Assembly: GCA_036702975.1 (NCBI GenBank)
Contig: DATNPX010000054.1
Span: 310,001 to 374,000 of the forward strand
From: DATNPX01 sp036702975
Lineage (GTDB): Bacteria; Cyanobacteriota; Vampirovibrionia; Obscuribacterales; Obscuribacteraceae
DNA: 64,000 nt
Direction of reading: 5' to 3'
Below the pieces are notes generated by a model, which saw nothing but the letters and a program-made list of their open reading frames with translations, made no database searches and had not been told where the DNA came from. The first letter of the stretch is position 1, and each line of letters starts with the position of its first letter. Shown here in pieces: positions 26,962 to 36,544 of this stretch. The translations under genes were made by a program, and so were the position numbers.

Positions 26962-27386
26962 ACTGAAAATTGGTCCAGCATGCTCTCGATGCGTTCGACG
27001 AATTTATGCTCATTTTGCAGTTTGGCGCAGTAGTCATATTCAAAATATTGCTCGAGAAAGTTCAAGTCGTAGCGTGCAATTTTTCGCAGCTCAGAAACAG
27101 ATAATCTGATCTCTTCCACGAGATTTCTTGCTGCTTCGATCTTTTTCTCTTCCGGAAGTTTGTCGGAAAGACAGTATTCATGCAGGATCTTCAAGAGCTG
27201 AGACAGAGCTGTACATAGCTTGTGCAAAATCTCTTTGATCATTTTTTCTTCGAGCGTTTCTCGCTTACCGTTCAAAATAAACAGCACCTCGGCGGCGACG
27301 TTCAGCGACTCCCCCACGTTTTGGGAGAGCTGAAGTATTGAATCCACTTGCCGTTGAATTTCCGAATTTTTGGTATCTAGTGTCAT
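26958..27386 (-). CDS. hypothetical helical protein
   Basis: A 142-aa protein made of helices with a regular charged/hydrophobic pattern (RETLEEKMIKEILHKLCTAL and so on). It has no signal, membrane segment or known motif. It overlaps the tail of the HEAT gene by 4 bp in opposite orientation. The ATG at 27386 has no strong ribosome-binding site. I do not recognise it. It could be a four-helix bundle or bind the HEAT protein, but that is a guess. Confidence 0.5.
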   Translation of the reverse strand: MTLDTKNSEIQRQVDSILQLSQNVGESLNVAAEVLFILNGKRETLEEKMIKEILHKLCTALSQLLKILHEYCLSDKLPEEKKIEAARNLVEEIRLSVSELRKIARYDLNFLEQYFEYDYCAKLQNEHKFVERIESMLDQFSV

Positions 27387-27500
27387 ATCTGCTCTGTAAA
27401 CGAGAGGAATTTAAAATAAGCGAGATGCTTTTAATTGTACAGCCTTCGTGGGATTGCGGTGGTAGCGCAGCTAGCGAATCAAATTGCATCTCAGCACGAG

Positions 27501-27537
27501 CTCAAACAAAAACCACCAAGCTTGCGGCTTGGCGGCT
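27501..27537 (-). terminator. rho-independent terminator on the minus strand
   Basis: On the minus strand the GC-rich arms CCAAGC (27532-27527) and GCTTGG (27521-27516), extended by further pairs and with a 5-nt loop, are followed directly by TTTTTGTTT. This is a classic intrinsic terminator about 180 bp downstream of the ribbon-helix-helix gene, which is also on the minus strand. Confidence 0.65.
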
Positions 27538-27717
27538 TATGCGAGGGTGGAGACGGATGAAACTTGGCTTCGTTGAATAGATTTCGGATGGTTCGTCCTT
27601 GGTCACTTTGCCCTTTGAACTCTTATCGCAAATTCGAATTCGCTCGGCACTTCTGAAAAGCTTTTGCGGTTCCCTTCTTTGGGTGTTGCACCGCCGATAG
27701 TTCCTCTAACTGTCGAA

Positions 27718-27924
27718 TTACGACAGAGGCGCAACAAAGGTCTCAGCAGGGGTTTCCAACGTCGTCACAGCTAAATGAGATCCTTGAGTGCGACGGAAGT
27801 TATCCAAATAACGTCTCAGAGCTTCTCTTATCAGATCTGAGCGAGTGCGGTGTTCGCACTGAGCGATGAAATCAACTTGTTCGAGCATGGCAGGCGGTAA
27901 CGCGATGAGAACCTTCTTGGGCAT
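27718..27924 (-). CDS. ribbon-helix-helix (CopG-type) DNA-binding protein
   Basis: This 68-aa protein has a CopG/Arc fold pattern: a beta strand KKVLIALPP, then helices MLEQVDFIAQCE and RSDLIREALRRYLDNF. Such proteins are small dimeric repressors, often of toxin-antitoxin loci. No partner toxin is obvious next to it. The frame extends to 28044, but the ATG at 27924 has GAGG at 8-nt spacing. The Thr/Pro-rich C-terminal tail is not conserved-looking. Confidence 0.65.
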   Translation of the reverse strand: MPKKVLIALPPAMLEQVDFIAQCEHRTRSDLIREALRRYLDNFRRTQGSHLAVTTLETPAETFVAPLS

Positions 27925-28872
27925 TGGCATTTCCTCACAAAGCAATAGGGGATTTGCGAACCATTCAGCAATCTGCTTAGGGTTCGGATAAACGGTATGT
28001 AAACAAAGTTTCAAAAATTGGGGACAGAAGCGTTGTTTGTTCAACTGCCCTCAAGACCTAATCACTTTACACATCAAAATGAATATCGTAAAGGTCCGAA
28101 ACATGCATAAGTTCCCAATTCTCATGAACAGGACATAAAAGCTTTTTCTGAAAGCCTACAAGCCAACAAAGACGATGGTTGCACAAGGGAATGCGCATGG
28201 TTGGAGTGTTTTCGTATAGATACTAGTGATGTCCTCAGACATATATGTCCCACTTGCATTTGTGCTCTTTTGTGCTAGCACGTTGCGAATCGATCGCGCA
28301 AAAGCCTCTGCTTCTGCGGAAAGTCCCACAGTTTCCCTCTTGATCTATTTGAATCCCTTCAACTTCCATTACGTGGGCTTTGCAGGCGATGGTGGCGTAT
28401 ATGGTGCAATTGACAGCCTCCAAATTTCACGTCTTCTTTATCATTGCTAGATGACATAGATGGCGTGGTCATATCGTATCTATGCTTATGGACTGGCTAA
28501 TAGGTTGCATCGCTATCTAAAACTGCTTCCTGTGATCTACCTCGTTCCGTTCAACTTGTCTGTGCAGCCTTCCAAAAAGCTGATGAGAAGCCGCTTACAA
28601 AAGTCCTTAGCGAGAACTCCGTGAAGTTAACCTGTCGTAATGCTGAATGCCCAACTGATGTAATGGAATCTTCACATCGTTAAGCGAGGCGATTCGCCTG
28701 CTAAATGGTGAGAACTTCACTCTAGATATTTTTTTGCCGATGGTTTTCGAGAAGATCGCGACCGTGCAAAATCGGCGGAAATAGCGATTCTATAAAGACA
28801 TGCCTTACACATCAGACTAAACTGAGTATGAATAGAACAAACGCCCAGCAAACATATAAAAGGAGTGCTCAG
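27925..28872. other. about 950-bp region without a convincing gene
   Basis: Only short open frames without ribosome-binding sites are present (for example 28226-28450 plus). A small stem (AGGCG/CGCCT) and an imperfect one (GTGAGAACTTCAC) precede a run of about seven T near 28728-28735. They could be the end of an unidentified small RNA or terminator. I could not identify any known RNA family. The 5' end probably holds the promoter of the ribbon-helix-helix gene and the 3' end that of exonuclease III. Confidence 0.35.
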
Positions 28873-29643
28873 ATGCTCGTCGCTTCCTGGAACGTCAATT
28901 CAGTCACGGTGCGAGTTCCGCACTTGCTCACGTGGTTGCAAGAGGTCTCTCCTGATGTTCTGTGCGTGCAGGAGACAAAGATTGTCGACGAGAAATTTCC
29001 CAAAGAGACGTTCGAGGCTCTTGGCTATAACTGCGAATTTTACGGAGAGAAGACTTATAACGGTGTGGCTATCATCTCGAAGCTCCCTATAGAGAATGTT
29101 CAAAAAGGCTTCGTTGAAGAGGTGACACCGCCAGCGAAGAGGTTTATTGAGGCTTCAGTTGGGCGACTGAGAGTCCTTAACGCATATATACCGAACGGTC
29201 AGTCAGTCGGTTCGGAAAAGTACTTATATAAGTTGAGATGGCTTGAGAGTTTGCTAACTCACTTGCGCAATCAACACGATCCACTGCAACCAACGATCTT
29301 AGTCGGAGATTTCAACATAGCGCCTGAAGACCGCGATGTATACAATCCCGAGGAGGTCGGTCCCACAATCATGTGTAGCGATGCCGAGCGCGATGCGCTT
29401 TGCGAAGTTAGGAAGTGGGGCATGAACGATATCTTCCGCGAACACAACGAAGACGCGGGACAATTTAGTTGGTGGGACTATCGCATGGGCGCATTCCGTC
29501 GCAATATGGGCTTTCGCATTGACCATATTTACGGAACCGAGTCAGCCACGGCTAATTCGGTGAGGTGCTGGATAGACAAAGAGCCACGACGACTCGAGCG
29601 TCCATCAGACCACGCGCCGGTTATCGCTGAGTTTGACTTCTAA
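28873..29643 (+). CDS. xth: exodeoxyribonuclease III (Mg-dependent AP endonuclease/exonuclease)
   Basis: This 256-aa protein has the ExoIII fold. WNVNSV opens it, LCVQETKI carries the metal Glu, VGDFNIAPEDRDV the catalytic Asp/Asn pair, and the final DHAPVIAEF the catalytic His. It cuts DNA 5' to abasic sites and removes 3' blocks. The longer frame (28828) adds 15 residues, but AAAAGGAG lies 7 nt before the ATG at 28873, so I chose that. It converges on the acyl-CoA dehydrogenase gene. Confidence 0.92.
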   Translation: MLVASWNVNSVTVRVPHLLTWLQEVSPDVLCVQETKIVDEKFPKETFEALGYNCEFYGEKTYNGVAIISKLPIENVQKGFVEEVTPPAKRFIEASVGRLRVLNAYIPNGQSVGSEKYLYKLRWLESLLTHLRNQHDPLQPTILVGDFNIAPEDRDVYNPEEVGPTIMCSDAERDALCEVRKWGMNDIFREHNEDAGQFSWWDYRMGAFRRNMGFRIDHIYGTESATANSVRCWIDKEPRRLERPSDHAPVIAEFDF

Positions 29644-29647
29644 TACT

Positions 29648-31606
29648 TCAGACTTTTGCTGGTTCTTTGCCCTCAGCCTTAGCCTCAGACTTGCCGGGTG
29701 CCTTGCTGTAAGAGAAGATGATATCTTGCACTTCAACTTCTGAAAGTCCCGGGAATTCGCCGGCGATCACTCTGTCGGCAAGTTTCGAACAAGCTTTGAA
29801 GTACTCGTCAGTCGGTCTCTCGCCTGTCAACTTGTGGCGCAGATCCTGGCATAGAATATCCGCTGCCGCGAGCAACACATCGCTTCCTTGCGCGTGTGCA
29901 TAGAGGCAGGTAACCAGCATAATTACCGTGTCTTGTACGCGCTGAGAAAGCTCGGCAATACGACACTGTCTATCAGCCAATTTCAACTGGTGCTTGACCA
30001 TTGCGTCGCTCAATTCCATCGGCAGATGATTCATCATCTCCATGACAAACTCGACGTGAGCCTGAAGCCTTTCGTTCATGTCTTCGACGATGTGTTGATC
30101 CGGACCTTCGAAGACCTTACCGGCTTTCCATAGAGCATATTTTGAAAGCTCTGGGAAAAGAGCCATCACATGGCCCGGATTGAGCGGATTCAACGTGCGC
30201 AGATTGTTCTTAGCGAGAGCCTTACCAATCGGCTCGAAGAATTCTTGCCCGTGCGCTTTCGCGAGCGACTTGAAAAACGCCATACCGAGCACTTCCCCTT
30301 CGCCTTCGTAAATGCATGGAGCCAGGAAGTCATGCACATTGTCGCCAAACAGATGACCATGAACGAATGAACGTCCACCGTGCGTTTTCATGAACAATTC
30401 GATGGCCACTTCTTTCTGCGCTTCGCTGCCGAAGATTTTCGCAATTACGCACTCCAACTCGCCGCGATAACCATTGTCCAACAGATGCGAACCCCAGTTG
30501 TAGAGGGCATCCGCGCCGGTAATCAAGGCCGCTGAGCGAGCGATTCTCTTTTTGATTAGTTCGCGCGTCTCGATCGCTTGTCCGTAGGTTTCTCTGAAGT
30601 GAGCCCAAGGCAACATGTTGGCAAGCAAAACTCGCATAACGCCGGTCGAAGCACCGCAAAGTGCGAGGCGACCAAGGTTCAACCCGTGATATGCAATTGT
30701 CAATCCATCGCCGATTGGTGGCACCAACAGATTTTCTTTCGGCACTTCGAAGTCTTTGAAGATCAATCCCTGGTTGTAAGCATGCTTCAACGCATGCAAA
30801 CCGTATTTGTTGATTTTGAAATGCTCATTCTCTTCTTTCGGCAATTGAGCGATTAAGACGGCCGGTTTGCCATCGATCAAGCAAACGATGCCGATCATTC
30901 TGTCCGGCATACCGTTTGTGATAAAGAGCTTCTCTCCGTTGACGATATATTTGTCACCTTTGAGAACAGCGGTTGTGCGAAGTGCAGTCAAATCAGATCC
31001 AGCACACGGTTCAGTTAGAGCAAACGCCGACAAAGCTTTCCCACTTGCCAACAAAGGTAGCAGTCGTTGCTTCTGTTCTTCGGTGCCGAAGCTTTGCACT
31101 GGATCGACAGCACCTATGCAACCATGCACCGAAGCAAGTCCGGCTGTTGTCGGATCGATCATCGCCACTTTGGCCAAGAAGTTCATAAACTGCCGAACGG
31201 TGGCACCCTGCCCGCCGTACTTTTGCTGGATCAGCATGCCCCAGTAATCGGTGTCATTCAATCCAGTCAACACAGCCTCTGATACCTTGCTGTTTTTGTC
31301 CCAGATCGTGTTGTCTTTGCGATGCTTTTTTAGAAATTCAATTGACTTGGTCATTGCCGGCAATGTCAATTGATCCTGAGTCACTTTGGGTGTTTTGAAG
31401 AGATCAATCGGAACTTTGCTCTCCCAAACCGCTTTATGAATCGGGCTGTTGACCGTTTTGTATTGCGGGGCAAACATCGACTCGACTTGGTCGTCGGCAC
31501 GGTCCATTGCTCCGGTTCTTGCCGCCTCTTCTTCCGACTTGCCGCCCAGTCTCAGGGCTGTTTCCGCAAAGCTGACGTCGGAATTTGGATCTTTTGTAGT
31601 GCTCAT
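29648..31606 (-). CDS. acyl-CoA dehydrogenase, large form
   Basis: This 652-aa protein is longer than the typical 380-residue acyl-CoA dehydrogenase because of extended N- and C-terminal regions. FALTEPCAGSDLTALRTTAVLKGDKYIVNGEKLFITNG is the diagnostic FAD/substrate segment. It catalyses the first, alpha-beta desaturation step of fatty-acid oxidation. The C-terminal half is helical. I chose the ATG at 31606, which has AGGTGG upstream, over an upstream start that adds 23 residues. No other beta-oxidation gene is adjacent. Confidence 0.88.
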   Translation of the reverse strand: MSTTKDPNSDVSFAETALRLGGKSEEEAARTGAMDRADDQVESMFAPQYKTVNSPIHKAVWESKVPIDLFKTPKVTQDQLTLPAMTKSIEFLKKHRKDNTIWDKNSKVSEAVLTGLNDTDYWGMLIQQKYGGQGATVRQFMNFLAKVAMIDPTTAGLASVHGCIGAVDPVQSFGTEEQKQRLLPLLASGKALSAFALTEPCAGSDLTALRTTAVLKGDKYIVNGEKLFITNGMPDRMIGIVCLIDGKPAVLIAQLPKEENEHFKINKYGLHALKHAYNQGLIFKDFEVPKENLLVPPIGDGLTIAYHGLNLGRLALCGASTGVMRVLLANMLPWAHFRETYGQAIETRELIKKRIARSAALITGADALYNWGSHLLDNGYRGELECVIAKIFGSEAQKEVAIELFMKTHGGRSFVHGHLFGDNVHDFLAPCIYEGEGEVLGMAFFKSLAKAHGQEFFEPIGKALAKNNLRTLNPLNPGHVMALFPELSKYALWKAGKVFEGPDQHIVEDMNERLQAHVEFVMEMMNHLPMELSDAMVKHQLKLADRQCRIAELSQRVQDTVIMLVTCLYAHAQGSDVLLAAADILCQDLRHKLTGERPTDEYFKACSKLADRVIAGEFPGLSEVEVQDIIFSYSKAPGKSEAKAEGKEPAKV

Positions 31607-31697
31607 GATAAAAGCCACCTGCAAGGGGGAAATGCTATTGAAGATGATAACAAACCAGACGCTGGAAGCCATCAAGTTTGGTCTCTCTTTTCGCCTT

Positions 31698-32879
31698 TCA
31701 TTTGCTGGACAGATGAATTTTTACAGGAGGTTCTTGCGAGTCATCACAAACTATAGTCACCGGAGTAGCTTCTAAAACTTGCCACAAATTAGTGCCAGCA
31801 AGGTCCCAGCGCCAACCATGAATGAGCGGAACGGATGATTCGTTTTTCTTGCTTTCCCTGAAAGCTCTCACAAAAGCCTGAATGTCATCTCGTGTTCCAA
31901 CCAGTTCCGTCGCCAACTCTGCCTGGTAAGCAAAGACTTTTAAGAGAGCAAAAAGCATATCTGCTATGAGCACATCTTTCTTTGGAGGCATTCTAGAGGA
32001 CGGCCAGGTTGGCAATAGGTGCTCGGGTGTGCGCAGTCCTTTCTCGGTAGCCTTCATGATCCCAGGACCGAAGTTCCGAACCTGTTCTGGTCTCATCGAC
32101 CGTACTCGTTTGATGTCATCAAATTGACGACATGGTCGGCGAGCAAGCTCCAGCATTGTGTTGTCGGAGAGAATGCTCTTCGTCGGTTTATTTGTTCGAA
32201 TCGCCTCATCGGTGCGCCAATCGCACAACGCTTGCAATACCGCAAGGGTCTTGCGATTGAGAGCACTGGCACCTTTGATTCTGAGAAAATCGAGTGAGCG
32301 GTCCTTTTCATACCGTGCAGGATCGGAGTAACGCTTGCATTCCTCTCGCGCCCAGGATAAACGCCCACTCTGCTCCAGCTGCTTGCAAAGTTGATCGTAT
32401 ATGGGTAACAAATGTCTTACGTCATCAATTGCATAGGTCATCTGTGATTCAGTAAGGGGGCGCGTCATCCAGTCGGTGAAACTTTCAGTTTTGTCTATGC
32501 TTATGCCTAGGAGCTGATTGAGTAGTTTGCCGTATCCGACTGGATATCCAAATCCGGCAAATCCTGCCGCAATCTGAGTATCAAAAATGTTCTGCGGAAT
32601 CTTGCCCGAGAGTGAATTGATAATGTCCAAATCTTGATTCGCTGCATGCAACACCACCAAAATGTTCGGATCTGCGATACGTGACCACAGTGGCTGCAAA
32701 TTCACTTGAGCCAACGGATCGATAACATGAGCACCAAAGTCGGTGCTCACTTGCACCAAACATAAAATAGGGGCGTATGTTCTTTCTGGGATAAACTCCA
32801 GATCGATAGCGCAGCGGCCGCCTTTACCTATCTCTGCGCAAATTTCGTCAATTTCACTTTGTCTGCTTATTAGGGTCAT
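31698..32879 (-). CDS. rnd: ribonuclease D
   Basis: This 393-aa protein has a DEDD exonuclease domain. The motifs are D26/E28 in AIDLEFIPE, D83 in HAANQDLDI, and Y149 and D153 in YAIDDVRHL. An HRDC-like region follows (RKTLAVLQALCDWRTDEAIR). RNase D trims tRNA 3' ends and other structured RNAs. The start codon overlaps the stop of the upstream phosphatase gene (ATGA, 32876-32879), which points to translational coupling and rules out the longer TTG start at 32930. Confidence 0.9.
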   Translation of the reverse strand: MTLISRQSEIDEICAEIGKGGRCAIDLEFIPERTYAPILCLVQVSTDFGAHVIDPLAQVNLQPLWSRIADPNILVVLHAANQDLDIINSLSGKIPQNIFDTQIAAGFAGFGYPVGYGKLLNQLLGISIDKTESFTDWMTRPLTESQMTYAIDDVRHLLPIYDQLCKQLEQSGRLSWAREECKRYSDPARYEKDRSLDFLRIKGASALNRKTLAVLQALCDWRTDEAIRTNKPTKSILSDNTMLELARRPCRQFDDIKRVRSMRPEQVRNFGPGIMKATEKGLRTPEHLLPTWPSSRMPPKKDVLIADMLFALLKVFAYQAELATELVGTRDDIQAFVRAFRESKKNESSVPLIHGWRWDLAGTNLWQVLEATPVTIVCDDSQEPPVKIHLSSK

Positions 32880-33718
32880 CGTTGCACCGGCTGGTCTGAT
32901 GAGGGTTGCTTCAGGTGCCGTCTGCACCAATTTAGACCGTTTGTGCGTCCTACGATGACTGCTGTGTCATGTACTACTGCTGGCAAAGGAAATGTAAGTC
33001 CGTCGGTCTCCAAATTACCGACTTCAAGATGCCCGCCGAGGGCAATTGCGACTGGTCCGGCGGTATCCCAAACTTTTAGTTTCTTAGCGAAGTGTACAAA
33101 GATATCCGCTTCATCCTCGAGAATCTTTGCTACTTTCAAACCTACGCTGCCGGCTTTTATAAAGATGACTTTGGCATGCTGCATGACCCAGGGATTGATT
33201 TTGCGATCGCGGAAACCCATCATTATTCGCGCATCCGCGTCTGCAGCCAAAGTGCCTGGCTGCCCATATCGTTTGGGCTCATTGTGGATAGTTGCCTTCC
33301 AGGCACCATATGTAGGGCCACCATAATATGTTGTTTTGGTGGCAGGCGCATATACGCAGCCGAAGTCCACCTTTAAGTCAACAAGCAACCCAAGCATCAC
33401 GGAATACTGTCCGTCGTTGGCGACATAGTTGTCGGTGCCATCGATTGGGTCAACAACCCAGACTCGCCTGGAATTCCTTGTGTCTGCGTGGTTTTCGTCT
33501 TCCTCAGAAATTACTATGTCGTCTGGAAAACGGGTGTGCAACCGCTCGACAATCAGTTTTGACAGGGCTAAATCTGCTGCAGTAACGAGATCATGCGGCC
33601 CGGTCTTTTCGCGTACCTCTACTCCCTGTCGCATTTGCACTGCTAATTCGCCGGCCAATCGGGCGGTTTCTCTAATATATAGAATATCTTCTTCGGTGAG
33701 GGTTTGACTTGTCGTCAC
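32876..33718 (-). CDS. inositol monophosphatase-family phosphatase (CysQ-like)
   Basis: This 280-aa protein has the metal-binding motifs of the family: E72/E73 in VISEEDENHA, D90 and D93 in WVVDPIDGTDNY, and KVWDTAGPVAIALGG near the C-terminus. Members hydrolyse inositol monophosphate, fructose-1,6-bisphosphate or 3'-phosphoadenosine-5'-phosphate; the latter would fit CysQ. The substrate cannot be decided from sequence. It begins at GTG and ends by overlapping the RNase D start. The pairing hints at nucleotide recycling (pAp) beside an RNase, as inference. Confidence 0.85.
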   Translation of the reverse strand: MTTSQTLTEEDILYIRETARLAGELAVQMRQGVEVREKTGPHDLVTAADLALSKLIVERLHTRFPDDIVISEEDENHADTRNSRRVWVVDPIDGTDNYVANDGQYSVMLGLLVDLKVDFGCVYAPATKTTYYGGPTYGAWKATIHNEPKRYGQPGTLAADADARIMMGFRDRKINPWVMQHAKVIFIKAGSVGLKVAKILEDEADIFVHFAKKLKVWDTAGPVAIALGGHLEVGNLETDGLTFPLPAVVHDTAVIVGRTNGLNWCRRHLKQPSSDQPVQR

Positions 33719-33768
33719 TAAGTGATACCAATATCCAATGCTGACCGTTTCATACGGCCGAGGTAGTA

Positions 33769-34257
33769 TTAACGCGCTTTTGTATTCGCCGCTGCTTGCT
33801 GGTGAGCGTAGAGTTGCAATCCGAATTGATCGGCTAATTTATTGTCAAGCAAATCAGCGACATAGGCGACATTCCAAACTAGTTCTTCCAACTCTGGCTG
33901 GCTCACACCCATCGTTGGTCTTTGCGCCACACAAAGAACGATGTTCTCATGCGTTGCCAAGGCACAGTTGGTAAGGTTGGTATTCAGATCCAACAAGTGT
34001 CTATAAAAGACTTCTAGATTTTTTTCGGGAAGATAAACAAGCGGGCTGGTTATTCTAACGATCGCTCCACTAGGGGAATCCTGAACAAAAATATAGATCT
34101 TGGCACTACCTTCGGTGAGCCACCAACCGCATCCTTCTGAGCCCTGCAGCTCATACTGCTTGTGGTCAAGACCGCGATGACGATAGTAGGTCTCAACCAT
34201 TCCTACTACTTCTTCCGCCAGTTTCTTAGTTACTTTTTCTGTTCCGAACAAACCCAT
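33769..34257 (-). CDS. YbjN-like domain protein
   Basis: A 162-aa protein with a YbjN/SycT-like chaperone-fold pattern: a long helix after the start, the GWWLTEGSAKIYIFVQDS strand region and LEVFYRHLLDLNTNLTNCALA. No signal or membrane segment. YbjN-family proteins are cytosolic and poorly defined, and the assignment rests on overall pattern only. It starts at ATG 34257, is 50 bp from the phosphatase gene and is the last host gene before the tRNA and prophage. Confidence 0.6.
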   Translation of the reverse strand: MGLFGTEKVTKKLAEEVVGMVETYYRHRGLDHKQYELQGSEGCGWWLTEGSAKIYIFVQDSPSGAIVRITSPLVYLPEKNLEVFYRHLLDLNTNLTNCALATHENIVLCVAQRPTMGVSQPELEELVWNVAYVADLLDNKLADQFGLQLYAHQQAAANTKAR

Positions 34258-34455
34258 CTGTTCACCTTCGCGCCTTGTTATATGGACCGGTCAGATCTTT
34301 ACCTTTTGTTGCCTTAGTCAGGCGTCCTTATTTTGCAGAATGGCGGTGGCTATTTCCTACTTGGATCTTCGCTTTGCGGCAATCCACTCGCTACAAAGTA
34401 TAACCGGCAAGGACTCCCTTGCTCTCGCCCATGATAATATATTCCAACCGGCTAT

Positions 34456-34530
<75 letters not shown>

Positions 34531-34558
34531 TTTTCCTTAAACAAGCGAGGGCGATTTG

Positions 34559-34810
34559 ATGGCAAGACCGAGAACAAAGAGCCTATACGGCCCACTGGAA
34601 GTAGCCATGGAACGCTCAAAATGCGCTAACCTCGTTGAAGCTTCGGCTAAATGGGAAATCGCGTATATGACCCTTAGCGATTTCGGCAGTAAATCAAGCC
34701 TAGATCTGCATTTATTGATAGCAAAAAAGGCAAAAATCAAGCCGGAAGAGTGGCTTGATCTTGTACTATCCGAGAAGAAGCGCGCTGAACGTCTAGCCAA
34801 AACTGGCTAA
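34559..34810 (+). CDS. small hypothetical protein between tRNA and integrase
   Basis: This 83-aa basic, helical protein starts MARPRTKSLYGPLEVAMERS and ends with a Lys/Arg/Glu-rich tail. GAGGG precedes the ATG. It lies inside the element, next to the attachment site, and points toward the integrase. It may be a regulator or excisionase-like accessory, but there is no recognised fold or motif. A hairpin follows its stop. Confidence 0.5.
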   Translation: MARPRTKSLYGPLEVAMERSKCANLVEASAKWEIAYMTLSDFGSKSSLDLHLLIAKKAKIKPEEWLDLVLSEKKRAERLAKTG

Positions 34811-34815
34811 AGAAA

Positions 34816-34842
34816 GACCGCCCGATCAAAGGCGGCCTTTTC
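34816..34842. terminator. hairpin between convergent small gene and integrase
   Basis: CCGCC (34818-34822) and GGCGG (34831-34835), separated by an 8-nt loop and followed by TTTT, form a short GC stem between the plus-strand small gene and the minus-strand integrase. It can act on the plus strand and perhaps on both. Confidence 0.55.
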
Positions 34843-34864
34843 TGCTCCCTCCTGACAAACGTCG

Positions 34865-35767
34865 TTATCCCAGTCCAGCCTGTTTAAGGATGGCGATGTT
34901 TATCTCTTCCAGCGGCGCCCGTAATCGCGCTGGACTTGATATTACATAGCCAAAGGTCACATCATTGCCGCCTCGGTGATTTACGAGCTGCTTAAGCGTA
35001 TACGGGGCCATATCGAGCGATTCACCGGTGGTGATAAATGTGCGGCGCAGATCGTGAAAAATGAATGGACGTCCAAATCGTTGCTGCAGTTTCTCGAACG
35101 AACGCTCACACCGGTCAATCTTTGTATTCAGGAATTTCCCGTGAAAAACATACGGATTTTCCTCATTGGCATTGATGAAGCGCCTTTCTAGAATCTCTCT
35201 TGTGACAGCCGTTAAAGGAAGAACAAGAGTTTCACGATTTTTCGTTTCGCGCACCGTCAACGTCTGCTTCTGAAAATCGATATCCCCCCATTTAAGATTG
35301 CTCGCTTCGGATCTGCGTAAACCCGTGAAAAGCAGTAGAAGCAAGTAATCCCGCAGTGTCCCGTTTTCGCAAGCAAGAACCGCTGCGAACCAATCGGGCA
35401 TCTCTTCCGGCAGGATCATACCTTGACGGCGGGGAACGCGGTTCCAGGCAAGTCTTGCTACTGGATTTATATACGGTCTGCCATCACCGAATTTGTGATG
35501 TCCATGATTGATCACAGCCTTTAAAACCCTCATTACCAGATTTGCATTGGCACGCCCGGGCCCGCGTATTCCAGACGTGCTCAACTCGCGATGCCTGTTA
35601 TCAATCATGGTTGGCGTGATTGCGTTGATTGGTATTTCAAGCCAGTCTTTAAGGCATCTATTCAATGACTTACGATAACCAACCACTGTTGACCGTTTGA
35701 GATCGCGAGTCGCTAAATAATCGTCAATAGCTAGCTGCAAAGTAATAAGGGGAATCGGCTCTTGCAT
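34865..35767 (-). CDS. int: phage tyrosine integrase
   Basis: This protein of about 300 aa has a SAM-like N-terminal domain (about 1-90) and a tyrosine recombinase catalytic domain. The catalytic set is complete: R151 (LFTGLRRSE), K176 (VRETKNRE), H238 and R241 (HDLRRTF), H264 (VNHRGG) and the nucleophile Y274 (FGYVIS). It integrates and, with help, excises the phage at the adjacent tRNA-Asn. I chose the ATG at 35767 because AAGGA stands 9 nt before it; one codon set upstream (35776) is also possible. Confidence 0.93.
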   Translation of the reverse strand: MQEPIPLITLQLAIDDYLATRDLKRSTVVGYRKSLNRCLKDWLEIPINAITPTMIDNRHRELSTSGIRGPGRANANLVMRVLKAVINHGHHKFGDGRPYINPVARLAWNRVPRRQGMILPEEMPDWFAAVLACENGTLRDYLLLLLFTGLRRSEASNLKWGDIDFQKQTLTVRETKNRETLVLPLTAVTREILERRFINANEENPYVFHGKFLNTKIDRCERSFEKLQQRFGRPFIFHDLRRTFITTGESLDMAPYTLKQLVNHRGGNDVTFGYVISSPARLRAPLEEINIAILKQAGLG

Positions 35768-35965
35768 GCGGGTCATTCCTTATGTCGAAAGTGTTTTCCA
35801 TAGCCAACGGCTAGTATCACGGAATACCGTAATACTATCTGCGGAGGGGTGTACGCTGAACAGACATACGTTTGCATGCTAGCTCAAGCACCGCATTGCA
35901 TATATAGGGATATCCCTATACAATATTCATCGTAAAAGTCAGTTGTTGCAGAATTGTTGCTAAAA

Positions 35966-36274
35966 ATGCCCGCGCCAAAGAAAGAATCGTCCCAAGGCGT
36001 ACAAATTTTGCTAAATGGCGCGATTGTCATCGCACTGATGTGCTTAGTACCACCGTGGCAGCTTGTTTCCAGAGGTGAAAGCGCATCCGGCAGCTATAGT
36101 TTTATTTGGGAACCGCCGATGGTTTTGGAAAGAAAAGCCAATTATCTTGATATAACTCGACTTACTGTTCAAATATTCGGAGTGCTTAGTTTAACCAGCG
36201 TTCTTTTTTACAAGGCTCGCCATTCGGACTCGAACCAGAATCCGAATAAATCGATCAGTTATAAAACGGACTAG
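35966..36274 (+). CDS. small two-pass membrane protein
   Basis: A 102-aa protein with two hydrophobic segments (about 16-36 and 68-84) and a charged C-terminus. It is the only plus-strand gene in this part besides the small gene before the integrase. It overlaps the convergent gene at 36271 by 4 bp. The TTG start at 35954 is replaced by the ATG at 35966 because no ribosome-binding site supports the former. Possible roles include lysogeny-linked superinfection exclusion; this is unproven. Confidence 0.45.
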   Translation: MPAPKKESSQGVQILLNGAIVIALMCLVPPWQLVSRGESASGSYSFIWEPPMVLERKANYLDITRLTVQIFGVLSLTSVLFYKARHSDSNQNPNKSISYKTD

Positions 36275-36540
36275 GCTTTCTTGTACGCCCACGCGATCAC
36301 GGATCCGATTGCGAGCAAACAGAATCCGGCAATGCGATCATCCAAATGAAGATCTACGTGCTGCACCGCGGCTGCATACTGCAAAGCCAAAATAAACCAC
36401 GGCAGCGTCAAAACGTTGGCTACAACGAGGCGTAGACCCCACACCTTGGCGGACTCGATTGACTTATCCGCCAGGTGCTTGTCTATGACCTCGCCAATCT
36501 CAGCGTGGGTGACTAATTCGGGTAGAGCTTCCGGTTCCAT
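36271..36540 (-). CDS. small membrane protein, holin-like
   Basis: An 89-aa protein with a cytosolic N-terminus (MEPEALPELVTHAEIGEVID) and two hydrophobic segments (about 37-57 and 66-84), followed by KKA. Small size, two membrane helices and position beside a lytic transglycosylase fit a class II holin. Family match not confirmed. The ATG at 36540 lies 4 nt after the stop of the 29-aa peptide at 36545, which suggests coupled translation. The frame extends upstream to a TTG. Confidence 0.55.
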   Translation of the reverse strand: MEPEALPELVTHAEIGEVIDKHLADKSIESAKVWGLRLVVANVLTLPWFILALQYAAAVQHVDLHLDDRIAGFCLLAIGSVIAWAYKKA

Positions 36541-36544
36541 TTGC

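Noticed and set aside
27718..27924. A toxin-antitoxin pair around the ribbon-helix-helix gene
   Set aside because: No toxin-like gene is adjacent on either side, so only the regulator is called.
28226..28450. A 74-aa plus-strand frame in the gap between the ribbon-helix-helix gene and exonuclease III
   Set aside because: It has no ribosome-binding site and no coding character, and it overlaps an equal-sized frame on the opposite strand.
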